A DNA stretch of 64,000 bases from Caenorhabditis remanei. Lineage: Eukaryota > Nematoda > Chromadorea > Rhabditida > Rhabditidae. Location of the stretch: the NCBI RefSeq assembly GCF_010183535.1, contig NC_071332.1, forward strand, positions 10,664,001-10,728,000, read 5' to 3'. The translations under genes were made by a program, and so were the position numbers. Below, piece after piece: positions 34,192-47,700 of the stretch. Positions within the stretch are counted from its first letter, which is position 1; every line of letters starts with the position of its first letter. The notes beneath the pieces are model-generated. The model worked only from the letters and a program-made list of their open reading frames with translations. It had not been told where the DNA came from and did no database searches.

Positions 34192-36214
34192 ATGCCTCAT
34201 TCGAATCTTATTTTATTGCAACTCTTACTTCTAATCACCCAATCAAATGGCTCTCCAGCTGAAGTCCGGCTTATCAATGATCTCATGTCGGGATATGTTC
34301 GAGAGGAAAGACCGATTTTGGATAGTTCAAAACCTGTGAAAGTTACCTTAGGAGTTTCATTGCAGCAGATTATTAATTTGGTAAATTTTTTGGTGTTAAA
34401 TTTGATTTAGAATAAAAAACGAATTCATCTAAAGTTTCTCATATTCCGAAAATTTAAAAACGGGTTTTATTGAAATATTTCAGTCTGAAAAAGAAGAACA
34501 GCTGGAAGTGAACGCATGGCTAAAGTTCTCTTGGCGAGATGAAAATTTACGATGGGAACCGACGGCATATGAGAACGTGACAGATTTAAGACACCCGCCG
34601 GATGCTCTATGGACTCCCGATATCCTTCTTTATAATAGGTGACTTCCGCGATTTTCAAATTACCAGGAAATATAATAATGTTCAGAAAACATATGACAAA
34701 AAATGACAAAAACGTTTTTCAGTGTTGATTCGGAGTTTGATTCCTCGTATAAAGTGAATTTGGTTAATTACCATACTGGATATATAAATTGGATGCCACC
34801 TGGTATTTTCAAAGTTTCGTGTAAATTGGATATTTATTGGTTCCCATTCGATGAGCAGATTTGTTATTTCAAAGTAAGTATTTCTTCATAAATTGATTAT
34901 TTTCTGATCTTTAGTTCGGCTCCTGGACATACACACGGGACAAAATAGAATTGGAAAAAGGAGATTTCGATTTCTCCGAGTTTATTCCAAACGGAGAATG
35001 GATTATTATCGGTCACCGGACAAATATCACGGTGAAACAGTATGAATGTTGTCCAGAACAGTATGAAGATATCACTTTCACACTGCACTTAAGGAGAAGA
35101 ACATTGTGAGTAGAGACTGTATGTTTTTCTGTTTGTCCGATGACTTAAATGAAGTTTGTCCGAAAATCAAAAAGATAAATAAACTTTTTCCAGATACTAC
35201 TCTTTCAACTTGATTGCCCCAGTACTCCTTACGATGGTTCTAGTCATTCTTGGATTCACAGTCTCCCCAGAAACTTGTGAAAAAGTTGGTCTCCAGGTAT
35301 GTGACTCCTTTCAGCTATGATAAAAGTCTGATTTTTCATTTCAGATCTCTGTTTCCCTCGCTATTTGTATCTTCCTCACTATTATGAGTGAACTGACTCC
35401 GCAGACTTCAGAAGCTGTTCCTCTTCTTGGTGTATTCTTCCACACCTGCAATTTCATTTCCGTATTGGCAACGTCATTCACCGTCTATGTACAGAGTTTC
35501 CATTTTAGAAATCAACATGTTCATGAGAGAATGGGCTTTTGGGTGAGTCTTGTTTTCAGAAAGTTGATACTACAGTTTTTAATTCTTAGATGAGGTTCAT
35601 CTTACTCGAGTGGTCTCCATGGGTGTTGAGAATGAAAATGCCAGACAGAGACAATAATGTAAAAACTCTAAAGGACAGTTGGAAAGAGAGAAATCGGAGA
35701 GAATCTATGGCGAGAACTGCATTCGAATATGCGGATGGACCAGTTACACAGATACATACAATGGGAATTATGTTGAAAGAAAACTTTGAAGAATTGATTT
35801 ACCAAGTGAAACAAGACAAAACGGCAGATGAGAAAGGAATTGAGAGATTACGGGTGTTGCAGAAGATTTATGATCATGTCAAGGTACGTCCAGTCAAAGT
35901 TTTTGACACAAACTCGTAGAAACATCGAGATAATTTGTATCCAGCTTCACATTCTGAAACAGTATGAACCCTGACATTCATAACTGACGGCATTTGGGTT
36001 ATAATAAGAATTCCTTTGTTGTTTTTTTCAAATTTCCCTAAATTTTCAGATGATCCGAGAACACGACGACGACAATGATGAGGACAGTCGAGTGGCTCTC
36101 GAATGGAGATTCGCTGCAATCGTCGTCGATCGTCTCTGTCTTCTCGCTTTCTCAATTCTCATCGTCATCGTTTCCATCATCATCGCTTGGCGTGCACCGT
36201 ATCTCTTTGCTTAA
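34192..36214 (+). CDS. acr-15: Nicotinic acetylcholine receptor alpha subunit, ACR-15-like (8 exons, 481 aa)
   Basis: Cys-loop cation channel subunit of the ACR-16 (alpha7-like) group. Exons 34192-34380, 34484-34638, 34723-34873, 34915-35105, 35194-35296, 35345-35542, 35590-35883, 36050-36214 (482 codons). Signal peptide about 1-21 (LILLQLLLLITQSNG). Cys-loop CKLDIYWFPFDEQIC; vicinal cysteines YECC in loop C mark an alpha subunit. M1-M3 follow RRRTLYYSFNL; the pore-lining M2 starts CEKVGLQISVSLAIC, with Cys where GEK is usual. The M3-M4 loop is short (about 110 aa) and M4 ends RAPYLFA. A three-codon uORF (ATG at 34181) overlaps the start. The name comes from the sequence group and from remembered adjacency of acr-15 and acr-16 in C. 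elegans. AATAAA at 36245-36250. Confidence 0.88.
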
Positions 36215-39200
36215 ACTTCGTCACTTCTTTCACATAAAAGAAACCAATAAAACCATTCCATTTCTTTACGTTTTTCCCCAAATGATTGTATTGTGTGTGG
36301 GTAAAAAAGAATGAAGTGAGTAATTCAAATGTTCCCACACATAAGCTCAAAAGGGGGCACCAATTAATGCGTTTTTCGAGTACAAATCGTTTTTGGAAAT
36401 GGGTGCGAATTGGAGGAAATAAGATGGATGAAAGACATAGAATGAATCGAAAAAGAATTTGAAAAGAAAAAAGACTAGAAGGTCATTAGGTGACGAATTA
36501 GTCAGTGAAGAGACTCGGGTTCTGGAATCAGTAGTTGACATTTAAATGTGAGATTTTATTAGATTTTCTAGAATTAGAAGAAGATTTCATTCTGAACTGA
36601 AACTATTGCCTGAATTTCAAATGGTGACGACTGTGAAGAATTTTAAGTTTCGGTCCTTTTTTATTTCAAACGTTATAAATTATTTTAGTGACTCAGCAGA
36701 TCCCCTTTCTTTATTCCTTCCCAGTTCCCTGTACTTTTTCTCAGATCTTTGATGATCCCTCTCTCATCCTTGTCCCCACATGTTTCCATACATTATCAGA
36801 TCAAAGCGCATCTGATGTTTCCAAAAAAGTAAGAGTCCATAGTTGAGCATCTCAACCCCCTTCTCCTTCTCTTCATTCACTCCGCCCCATCTTTCCTGTT
36901 TCCAAATCAAATTCACTGTCCCTTATTTTCTTCTTTTCTTTTTTCCTCATTTTCCTCTGACCCTATTCTTTGTCTTTTTTTAGACTACCCATTCAATTTA
37001 CTTACCTTTCGAATCTTCTTCCACCTCATTTCTGTATATATTTCTTCGTCAAGACCCCAAAAATTTGATTAGTCGTCCACCTCCCCGTCGAAAAACGACC
37101 GAAAAAAACTGGAGAACTGAAGCCGATTGGTTTGGATGATAGATCGGTATGGGACTGCTGTTTGGGAGGGATCCTAATTGAAAAAGGATGTCGTCAATCT
37201 TGAAACCAGTGCCAGAAGCTCTTGCTTCTTGCTCACTTCTCCTTGAATTTCACTTTTCTCCATCGTCGTCGTCATCATCATCATCCGGTTTGAAAGAATA
37301 AGAAGTCGAAGAGTAATGGATTTTATGGTCAACTTTATGACCATGGAGTTCGGCATAAAAACACCGACGACAACGAGGAGAAATGGGCGGGGCGTTGTCT
37401 GAGGAAAGACTATGATGATGATGACCGCAGATCTTCTCCAGAAGTTTTTTCCGACATTTTAGTGTAGGAGTAGAGAAGAATGTGTAAATAATCTTGGAAA
37501 TGAGCAGAGATCTTGTGTCATCTCAGTTTAGAATGGCTGTTCTTTGATTAGCTGGAAGTTTCTTTTATTTTCGAGTACGATGAGACCACAGAAACCAAGT
37601 TCGATCGGGGACAAAGCTAGTTTCCATTTTTCATATTTTCCGGCATTCATTCTGTATAACATGTTTGAACGAAAACAAAATATCTATGATACCATCATCA
37701 TATCTAATTCTGAAGTTTCAGTCAAAACGTGGTTTCCTCTTGTTGCCTGAGACAATAAAAAGTAGTATATGAACTTCATATTAGGTATTCAGGGCTATCC
37801 TTCATTCTCCTATTTTCTGTGTTGCATAGATCATATTTTCTTTGTAGGAAGTTCAACTTGAGTTGAGAGGATTCTGCAGCAAGGAGATGCAGTTCATTTT
37901 TTGGTCTATCGTCCCAAATGTCTATAGTCTGAACCTGATTAACTATTAGTTTGACGAAAAAAGAATCAGAAGTGCTAGGCACTTCAATTGCTATGATACA
38001 GTAATTTTGTCAGGATTGTCAACAGCCTTCGACGTCAGTATCTGTGTCCGATTTCCCTTCCTTCCGACTACTTTGATCTCCGAACCTTCTGGTATCCCAT
38101 TCTGCAGAATCTCCAAAAGAACAAATTCCCTATTTCTCTCTTTTTCACTTGTACAACCAATTGTTCGACCACCTATCTACAACCCATTTCCACCACTACC
38201 ACCACCACTCTCCGCCTCCCCATTCCCGACTTTTTCTCCAGTTTTTCTTTCCAATCCAAATTCGAACTAACCCACAATCCTTACCCTCTTTCTCCTCATC
38301 TTCTCTTCCTCTTCCTTCTCTTTTTCTTTCATTTTTTCTTCTGTCTTTGAGCTCGTCCAATCCGTTTTCTGCTTGTTTTTCCCACCGTCAATGTTTCGGA
38401 GCCCATCCTTTCCGTTTCTCCTAAAAAGAAAGAGTAGGAGGAGAGGAAAATGAGCTTCCAAGAGTGAGCTGCTTGTTTCCAAGTGCCTTCAGAAGTTTCT
38501 AGTTTTCACTTCTTTCTGTTGTTTTTTCTTTGCGGTTGGGATGAAATGAAGGACCTCCTGGAGTCGTGTGATTCTAAGGAGTCCAGTTACAAGGTAACCT
38601 TAGGTCCAACGTAGATTTTGATCTTGACGTAGGTGGAATCAGGGAATGATGAGGTACTAAAGATCAGATATTAAGTTAGATGCACATGTTGTTGCTCAAC
38701 AAACTCTCGTAGCAAACATTTCAGCATCATTAGATCCAGGTAGAGACTGAAACTTTAAATTAATAAATTGGTGGACATGGTCTATCAGTTTTTTGCATCT
38801 TTCGGTGGAACATTTCATAAAAATAACAAGAAGTTCTATCATATACTTAACAAGATGTCGTTAACTTACCTATATTCCTAGTTTGACAGCCTTGCCAGAG
38901 AGCTCCCCTTGTGAAACTATATCTCCGATGATATCATTTCCTTGTGGTAGGTAGGTCAAAAGTGTGCATCTCCCTTTGCTCCCGTTATCCATTGTGGCAA
39001 AACAAACAACAATATCTATATTGATACCTATCTGTTAGCAGGTGCCTGGTATTTTTTAATTAAAGACAAGTCTCTCATTTCCTGATTCATTCAATGTTCC
39101 CTACTTTTGTTTCTTCATGGCTGCTTACGTACTGACTCTTTTTGATCCTTCTGATCTTCTTCCCAGTCTATCCATCAATTACTGAAACATCCCAATAAAA

Positions 39201-41501
39201 CATCCAGATTAGCACCCACTCATTTCAATATAAATTTCCGGTACTTCTGACCTTATTGTCTCATATTTCTCTTTCACTGTCTACCTTCTCCGGGTGGGAG
39301 GAGTAAGTAGGAAACGGAGTGGAAAAGTGAGAGCCTGTCAAAACAAAACGTCCGTTTGTTGTCACCCTAAATCTCGTTTGTCAGTCAGTCGGCCACAAAA
39401 AGTTGAGGTGATCAAAGATAAAGTGTGAAATTCTTTCCTTTCTTTGTATGTGTTTCATTCAAGATTTCTGGTTGGCGTAGAGTTCACACTCCGTGTCTTC
39501 TCATTTAAAAGATGAGTTCAATTTGAGAATTGGAATTCCTGGTTTTTATTTTTTTTCGTTTTGGTGTACGAGAACCACCTTGAAACCCTACGCAGTTTCA
39601 AACTTTAAATGTCTAATTTTCAAACCATCGAAACATTTTGCAATTCTTCAAAAATCTCTTTCGTTTTTTTTCATATAGGCATAGACTTTCTGTGGATAGT
39701 TTTTGAGTTAAAAAGTTAGTTGTGCGCTCTAGAGAGCAATCAAAATTAGTCTTTTAAAGTATTCCGTTTTGAAAATGTCTAAAAATGTGAAATTTTCCAG
39801 CTAAAGAGAATCTAAAGCAAAGTATATTACAAAAACCTGATCGTTTATTTTTATTTCCATTTCAAAGTTACCGTAACCAGTCGATTCTCAGCTGTTCATT
39901 CGTTTTCAAAAAGACTATCCTTGACTCATTGAGCTCTCAACTTTTTTTGTTCTTCCTCCTCTCTTCATTCTATTTTACACTTGCTCTCCCCACCAAATAC
40001 TTTATGACACGATGAAATGAGAAACGAAAGAGATGTAGAAGAACAGGAAGATGATGATGATTGCTTCGTTTATGACTACATTTTGTGAAGAAGCTAAACC
40101 AGAAAAAATTGAGAGTCGCAAAAAAGGTATATTGGTTGGAGTTGGTTGCTGAAGATAATAAATGAATGGCGACGTTTTTTAGTCTCTTGTTACACTGTGT
40201 CAAAAAGAGAGTCGTGATAAATCTTCGCCTCTCCGGGGGCCCTCTTGTCTCTTCAATTTTCTGTCGCCACCCTCTTCCACGACCCGGATACCCTGGATCC
40301 GGGGGACAGAGATAGGCAAAAAAAGATGATATCTCTTTTTTTATCTTTTAGAAATTTTATTATATCACCAATTATATCTCATCGATACCAAAGTAGTATA
40401 GATGGGCCTGGAGTAGAACCGAGTTCCCTCAAAACATATGTTCCTCTTCTGATACCGCTTTCCGATAGCCGCAGTCCGCCGACCGCACCTGTCACTTATC
40501 ATGTCATCGTTATCATGAAGAACATGAAGAAGAAGAAGACTCTTTTGAAAATGAGAAAGAGTGCACGATTTATGTGCATTCTTTGAGATCCTGAACGATG
40601 CAGCAAATGCTTTTGGAAGCTTTCTTGGGCTCTGAGAAGTCGTATCTGGAACAAAATACGGATACTCATCACTACAAAGTACACATTCACTTGAACTGCT
40701 TTTTCAATTGCCTTCTTGAGCAATTAGAACTCGAAACTCAGTTTAATTCTGCCCTTTTATTGGGACATTGACTCATTTTTTGTTTTTCTTTTCGTCTAAT
40801 TCTTTATTGTTTTCTCATGCTTTTTCCTATTTTTGTTTTTGTGGAAGCTACGGTTTTATGATTCTCGTTTCCCTCTTATCAGATTCCGAAGCCACTGCCG
40901 TTCAGGAAAAACGTTCACGCCATACTGAAAGAGGGTCAGTTGAGAAAGATCAAATTTCAAAAAGTGAGAATGATCATTCCAACTATTTTTAACTTCTCCA
41001 AGGGTTTTCCAGGATTTTCGAAAGAGTTTTCAGTTGTGACTAATCAAATCTTAGAAGAGTTAACTTAGATTGACAGTCGGTACTTTGTTTTCAAAGCAAT
41101 TAATCCCAGACTCCTTCCAACTAATAAATTCTCGTTCTACACTCCCGATATCTCAATTGAGACTTCATCATTTATCTTGCAGATTGTTTTCCAGCCATGT
41201 CTTCATTAGTCATCTACTCTTATCTTATTCCATCTTCTTTCTCGATCCACCCTCTTATTTTTTCCTTTTTTTTCAATATGAATTGGTCAGTGTCACCAGC
41301 CAACTCTCCAGAGGAATCCTCCTCCCATTCCACACATTTGTTTTGTGTTCGTTCCTCCCTTTTTGCAACATTTTCCTCGTTTTTCGGGTTTTTCACTATT
41401 CCTCAACTACTCCTCTTGACCAACAACATTTCATTATCATTTCAAAATATATATTTCAGATCAACCCCAAATGCTCTTCATTCCCTGATTCTCATGTCCG
41501 T
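36215..41501. other. Long intergenic region between acr-15 and acr-16
   Basis: About 5.3 kb, mostly AT-rich with pyrimidine tracts. No exon is firmly supported. It probably holds the acr-16 neuronal/muscle regulatory DNA and the upstream non-coding exon; an acceptor (ATATATTTCAG, ending 41460) precedes the acr-16 start. A weak candidate open frame at 40598-40771 is discussed in the findings. Confidence 0.45.
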
Positions 41502-43532
41502 ATGTCTGTCTGCGCCCTCCTCCTCTCATGCGCTATTTTCTGTGCGACACCGGCGTTTGGATCACTTCAGGAACGTCGGCTATATGAGGATCTCATGCGC
41601 AATTATAACAATCTGGAACGACCAGTAGCCAATCATTCGGAGCCAGTTACAGTACATTTGAAGGTACGCACTGTCAGATTTCGGGAAAAATATTGTTTTT
41701 GAATATGTGAGAAGGCTGAAAAAATACTTCGATGTTGGAAAGATTCAATTAGCTCACCTGACTTCTGTAAGATACTTCATTAAAAAAGTTTCCAATTTCC
41801 AGGTAGCCCTCCAACAAATAATTGATGTGGATGAGAAGAATCAAGTAGTTTATGTCAATGCTTGGTTGGATTATGTAAGATTTCATTCCATTCGATTCCA
41901 GTATTTCATCTGATTTTCAGACGTGGAAAGATTACAATTTGGTCTGGGACCAAGCAGAATACGGTAACATCACAGATGTCCGATTTCCGGCAGGAAAGAT
42001 ATGGAAGCCAGATGTTCTTCTTTATAATAGTGTAGATACGAACTTTGATTCAACTTATCAAACAAATATGATTGTTTATTCATCTGGGTTGGTTCATTGG
42101 GTTCCACCAGGAATATTTAAGATTTCGTGTAAAATTGATATCCAATGGTTTCCGTTTGACGAGCAGAAATGTTTCTTCAAAGTGAGTTTTTCTTAAATTT
42201 ATATTTGATATTGAACGTTCCTGAATTTGCAGTTCGGATCCTGGACATACGACGGCTATAAACTTGATCTTCAACCAGCAACGGGTGGATTTGATATCAG
42301 CGAGTATCTTCCAAATGGAGAATGGGCGTTACCATGTGAGTTATTGATGAGAAAACAAATGAAAAAAGAGAGAAAAAAGTATTCAGTGACCACTGTGGAA
42401 AGAAACGAAAAGTTCTATGATTGTTGTCCGGAACCCTATCCGGATGTTCATTTTTATCTTCACATGAGACGACGAACTCTTTATTACGGTTAGTTTTAAT
42501 TTATCTTGAATTTTTAATGAAATAGATTACAGGTTTCAATTTGATTATGCCATGTATTTTAACAACACTTATGACACTTCTAGGATTCACTCTTCCTCCA
42601 GATGCCGGAGAGAAAATTACACTACGTAAGGTTCTCGTTTCGAGATGATTTGAAATGCATTGTTTCCAGAAATCACCGTTCTTCTTTCGATTTGTTTTTT
42701 CTTGAGTATTGTTTCGGAGATGTCACCGCCCACTTCTGAAGCAGTGCCACTTTTAGGTAACTTTAAAATGCAATAAATTCATATCAACCGGGGGTTCTCT
42801 CAGGTATCTTTTTCACGTGTTGTATGATTGTGGTCACTGCTTCCACCGTCTTCACTGTCTATGTATTGAACTTGCACTACCGTACTCCAGAGACTCATGA
42901 AATGGGTCCATGGGTAAGAAAACAAAGATTTCTGATGTCTTTTCAATGAATATTTTGCAGACTCGTAACCTTCTTCTCTACTGGATTCCGTGGATTCTTC
43001 GTATGAAACGACCCGGACATAATCTAACCTACGCTTCACTTCCATCTCTTTTCACTTCGAAACCAAATCGTCATTCGGAATCTCTCATTCGAAATATCAA
43101 AGAAAATGAGCATTCGTTGTCTCGTGCCAACTCATTCGATGCAGATTGTCGTCTCAATCAGTACATAATGACTCAGTCGGTGAGCAACGGATTAACGAGT
43201 ATCGGAAGTATTCCGAGTACAATGATATCTTCTGCAAATGGAACGACGACAGATGTTTCACAACAAGCAACACTTCTGATTCTTCACAGAATATATCATG
43301 AATTGAAGATTGTGACAAAGAGAATGATCGAGGGAGATAAAGAGGAACAGGCATCCAATAATTGGAAATTTGCTGCTATGGTAAGATTTCTCTTTTCTTT
43401 TATTTAAATCCCTGTGAAATTGAAAACATCTTCTTGCAGGTTGTTGACCGCCTATGTCTCTACGTTTTCACAATTTTCATAATCGCCTCAACGATTGGAA
43501 TCTTCTGGTCGGCGCCGTATCTTGTCGCCTAA
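41502..43532 (+). CDS. acr-16: Nicotinic acetylcholine receptor alpha subunit ACR-16 (10 exons, 500 aa)
   Basis: Homomeric alpha7-like receptor; in C. elegans it forms the levamisole-insensitive, nicotine-sensitive receptor of body-wall muscle. Exons 41502-41663, 41803-41874, 41921-42181, 42233-42335, 42387-42488, 42533-42625, 42670-42756, 42804-42913, 42961-43380, 43440-43532 (501 codons). Signal peptide 1-20 ([19 protein letters not shown]), mature start [20 protein letters not shown]. Loop [13 protein letters not shown], loop B LVHWVPPG, Cys-loop [15 protein letters not shown], loop C YDCC. M2 begins [16 protein letters not shown]4 ends in WSAPYLVA. Nearly identical to C. elegans ACR-16 as I remember it, differing mainly in the signal peptide. 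Introns are all short apart from that after exon 1. Intron 4 (51 nt) has no stop and keeps frame. It converges on SRP14. Confidence 0.97.
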
Positions 43533-44034
43533 AACTAAATTTTATAAAATTAAATATATGAATACTGTAATTATTTAATTAATTTCGCTTCTTTTCCCTC
43601 TGTTTTCTCTTCTTTGTATCGCTTCCGAGCTTTCCCGTTTAGTCATTTCGTTCCATCCTCCTGAATTGTGATCACTGTTTTCCAGACACATCTTCTCTCT
43701 GTCCCTTCTAGTCCACCTTTTCACCTGTTCGCTTTTCTCCGCTCTTTTTCTCTCTGAATATCTTTCAAAAAGAAACACTTTTGATCGCTGTGATTCATTC
43801 AATAAACTATTTGTTATTATAAAGTCTGAACGGAATTTTCTGAAAGAAAGGGAGGCAGGTATATATTTAACTTAACAAATACAGAAAAGGGATCACAAGT
43901 CAATAAATTATGTGGAAGTTCCTGGAAACAAGAAATGGGGAGAGAAGACCAGATGAGAGAGGGACAGAGAGAGAGAGAGAAAGGAAGCAATATTGTGAAA
44001 CAATATCCAAAATTGAATTTAGAAACAGATAACT
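43533..44034. other. Convergent 3' ends of acr-16 and SRP14
   Basis: About 500 bp shared by the 3' UTRs. Plus-strand AATAAA motifs at about 43801 and 43901 could end the acr-16 transcript. A GA-rich (GAGA)n tract lies around 43960-43980. Confidence 0.5.
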
Positions 44035-44475
44035 TTATGCTTTTGTGGCTCCCGTCTTTTTTTTCTCGTCTTCCGTCTTTTTTCGTTTTTCGAGATTGAC
44101 CATTTGAGCGATGATTATCGCTGAGTATTGTGTGTGGAACTTGTTGACTTCCTTCGCTTTCACCTGAGATAAAACGAATTCATAAAAAGAAACTAGAAGT
44201 AATCATACCTCCGTGGCGATCTTCTTGCTTCCCCACTTTGCTCTGAAAATACAAGACACTTCGTCGCCCTCCTTGAATGTGTTTGCTTTTGGCGTCGCTT
44301 TCGTGCGTCCATCGTCTGAAAATTGAAGTTTTTGCGGCAGAATTATTTTGGGAAACAACTAACATGGTTTCATTGTAACATAAACGCTACGTGGTCCACG
44401 AATCTTTGAATCCCGATAAAACGCGGTCAATTTTTGCAGAAATTGATCATTCGGAATGTGTTGTTCGACCGACAT
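44035..44475 (-). CDS. Signal recognition particle 14-kDa protein, SRP14 (3 exons, 115 aa)
   Basis: Alu-domain protein of the cytosolic signal recognition particle; with SRP9 it binds SRP RNA and pauses translation. Exons in transcript order 44364-44475, 44209-44315, 44035-44163 (116 codons). Visible matches to the family: NDQFLQKLTAFY near the N-terminus, GPRSVYVTMKPYDGRTK, CIFRAKWGSKKIATEV, KEVNKFHTQYSAIIIAQM, and a Lys-rich tail KRKKTEDEKKKTGATKA. Length fits animal SRP14 (about 110-136 aa). A splice-acceptor TTTAATTCAG at 44500-44502 lies 24 nt before the ATG. It lies 241 bp behind the 1,380-aa gene on the same strand, so the two may form an operon with SRP14 second. Confidence 0.93.
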
Positions 44476-44716
44476 CCTTCAAAATTTTTACATTTAACTC
44501 TGAATTAAACCAGGGAAATCTTCAATAACTATCGGTTTAACTACCGGAATGGGATGATTTAAATAAATAGGACATTAAGTTATCGCTACTCCTTCATATA
44601 TATTTATACCAATAAAACTTCCACTACCGGGAATGCATACAAACCAGAAAAGAAAATGATAAATATCACATAGAATTGCAACATAATAAATTTATTGGAT
44701 GGAGATCTCCGGGAGA

Positions 44717-47700
44717 TTACTCAACGGGAAGAATTGATTGCCAGAAGAAGTCATCTTCGTGGAACATTTTAGGAAGTGCATCGGCGCCAAAATTAGCAAG
44801 GAGATCACGGAGCATATCTGCAAAAAACATCGTTGTGCGATTCGAATTAAAAAAGGAAACTCACCAGCAGCTGCTGTCTTTTGCCAACTTTCGTAGAACT
44901 CAGATTCATCTCCGTCAACATACATGCGGAGGAACTCTCCAATCTGCAGTAAAGATTTTAATGAAGAGAAAAATGAAACAAGGAACTTACGTGTTTAGCA
45001 ACGGGCCTCATTTCCTTGCATTTTAGCAGAGCTCGGAAAAACGGCTTTCTGGCGGCACATGCCATCGGGACAAATTCAGCTTCGTTTTTGAAAAAACAAA
45101 CTGGAATATCAACTTCAGCATTGACGGAAACAATCAGAGCAAGGTAGATTGGAAAGTAATTTCCTAATTCGGCTGATTCATTTCTCGAAATCCGACTTGC
45201 AGTGATCATATCAAGAATCTTGTCAATTCGTTTTGATAGTGAAAGCTTTCTGGTTTCCAGAGATAGCAGAGAAAACATTTGATATTGCCGGAGTGAACTA
45301 TGTTCCTTGTTTATGACGTCACAAATTCTCTTCATATTCATATTTTCTCCGTTATGAGCTTCAATCCAAACATCATAATTAGTCGAAATCAGTCCCACGA
45401 ATGCATTAGGCTCCTTCAGGGCGTTAAGAACAGGATCCGCGGCATCGATTGTGCTTTCCAATGTTGGAAGATCTTCCTTCAAAAAAAAATGGACGATTGG
45501 ATCCTTTTCATTATCCACGATGATATTGACAATTTTCGAAATGTTTTCTTCATCTTCATCGATTTTTCTTGCCTGACGTGTCATTTGGCGGAGAATAATC
45601 AGCATCTCCTTTCTCGGTACCAATTGCATAACTGTACGAAAGTTATCAGCAATTACGTATAGTTCTTGAGGAGTGAATTCACCAACGAAATGGAAAAGAA
45701 TATCCGGAATTTTTTGTTCACATGCCAAAGTGACGAGTGCCAGACGAATGTCATCAGTTGCCTTCTTCCACTCAGCTTTCTCTAGAAGTTTCATCCAATC
45801 AATCGGTGGAAGGAATCGACCATCAGTTCTTTTATGGTTCACGAGCGTTTTAATGAGTGGACGGAGAATAGTTGGATTTACTTTGCGTTTGATGTCGAAT
45901 TGTTTTACGATTCCTTTCAGAACACTTGAATCCGCTAGCTTTTCCACAGGAACAGTAGTTTTCTTTCGTCCAGCCGGATTACTCAGAGCAAAATTCGAGA
46001 GGCCCTTGTAAATCTTTATTTTTACATCCTCAGTTCCATTAATCCAGAAGTTCTCCAAAGCTTTTCGATTCTTGTTTTGAAGCTTGATAGATTGACTCAT
46101 CGAAGAAACTAGCAATGACTTGAAAAACAAATCAATATCCGCGCTGCTTTCCAGTGACGGTTCTACGTACTTTTCCGTTTTCTTATCAACCATAGCTTGA
46201 TGTTCAACTTCGAAAGCTCTCGCTGCCAGTATGTCGACACCATAGGCTTCAGCAGTGATCCATAACATATTCCGATCCGGAACATCGCCCTCTTCGAGCT
46301 TTTCGGAAGAGTTATGTAACAAATATTTGAACATTTTATCTTCAGGCAATCTCAATTTCGCTTCATCGCGATAGAAATCGGAGATTGTTGTGTTATGATA
46401 GAGAAGGCGAGTACAGAAGATAGCCGTAAACAAAGACGATTTGTTCGAATGAGTTATCACTTGATATATCGGATTTACTTTCGGCTCTCTTTTTTCTTTG
46501 ATTTCCTTCGGCAATCGTGTCGCAACAAATTCCAAAACGGATAGAATCCAAGGTTTCTGATTTTCAGTGAGCTCTTCAACCTTCTTTTGATCGTCAAGAC
46601 TTCTCAACTTCTCTTCGATAACGTCGACCAACACTGTCAGCATCATCATGATACAATCCACGGACTCGCTCTTTTGGGTCAAACTAATTCTTCCTTCGTT
46701 ACAAATTTGATCTCTGGCCCAAAGGATATCGTTGTTCTTCGATTCGGATAGAGCGTTCAGTGCTTCTCTCACACAAATTCTCCACCCAGCTATTAAACGA
46801 AGCATTCCTGGATGATCTTCTGCCGGTGGCACGTTCATAAGACAAGACTTCAGAAAACGCACCACTGTTTGTGCTTTGTTGCTTGGAGCGACAAGTTGAA
46901 AAATGGATGCAGACAATGGGAGTGTTGCTGGCCAGAACCAGGCCTTGTCCTTATTTTTGACAGCCAGATGATCTTTGTATGCGTCGATCTTCGATAGCAA
47001 TGGAGGAAGATCGGTTTGAACTGTGGTATTATACAACGGTCTTTGGTAAGATTCTTTTTCAACTGACAGATGTTTTCGCAAGAATTCGATGAACCCGAGT
47101 TGATGATCACCGCCACCTTTCACGAACTCTTCTCCATATTGAGCCGACGTTAGTTCCGTAACTCTTGCAATATCATCCATTGTATAATTGCCGAGAGATG
47201 TCCATGCTGCGGAGGCGATATCATTATTACTGTGTTTCGTAAAACCATACAGTTCTTCGATGAAAATTTCTTTCAAGCCTTCGAATGTCACATCATCATC
47301 ATCTTCGTGTTGAGTAGCACCGAGTCCGAGAAGGCGGCAGTAAGATGCACATGCTGCTTGGTTTCCAACGTACTTCACTCTTTCACCGACCATCAATCTG
47401 ACACTCTTCATTTCCACAACATCATGTTTATAAAGATCGATAGCGGCATCGATAGCAGCTGCGAGACGGTAGCCGTTATCCTTCAGAAACTCAGAAATCT
47501 CTTTCAGAAGGTCATCATTCTCTTCTCTGAAAAATCAAAGATCACAAATGCTCTAGAAAAAGTAAAAGCATACATGGCAATGCAGCATTCTTTAGCCATC
47601 ATCATGTTAGCATAAAATATCTCTTCTGGATCTTTGTTGTCCAATCTCAAATGTTTGAATGCAACCCTAACCGCAGATCGATGCATTGTGACTATTTTGG

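Noticed and set aside
37174..37356. Minus-strand frame ending EKSEIQGEVSKKQELLALVS and a short hydrophobic tail
   Set aside because: Looked mildly coding, but the upstream part is a GAT/GAC repeat tract and no acceptor or partner exon was found.
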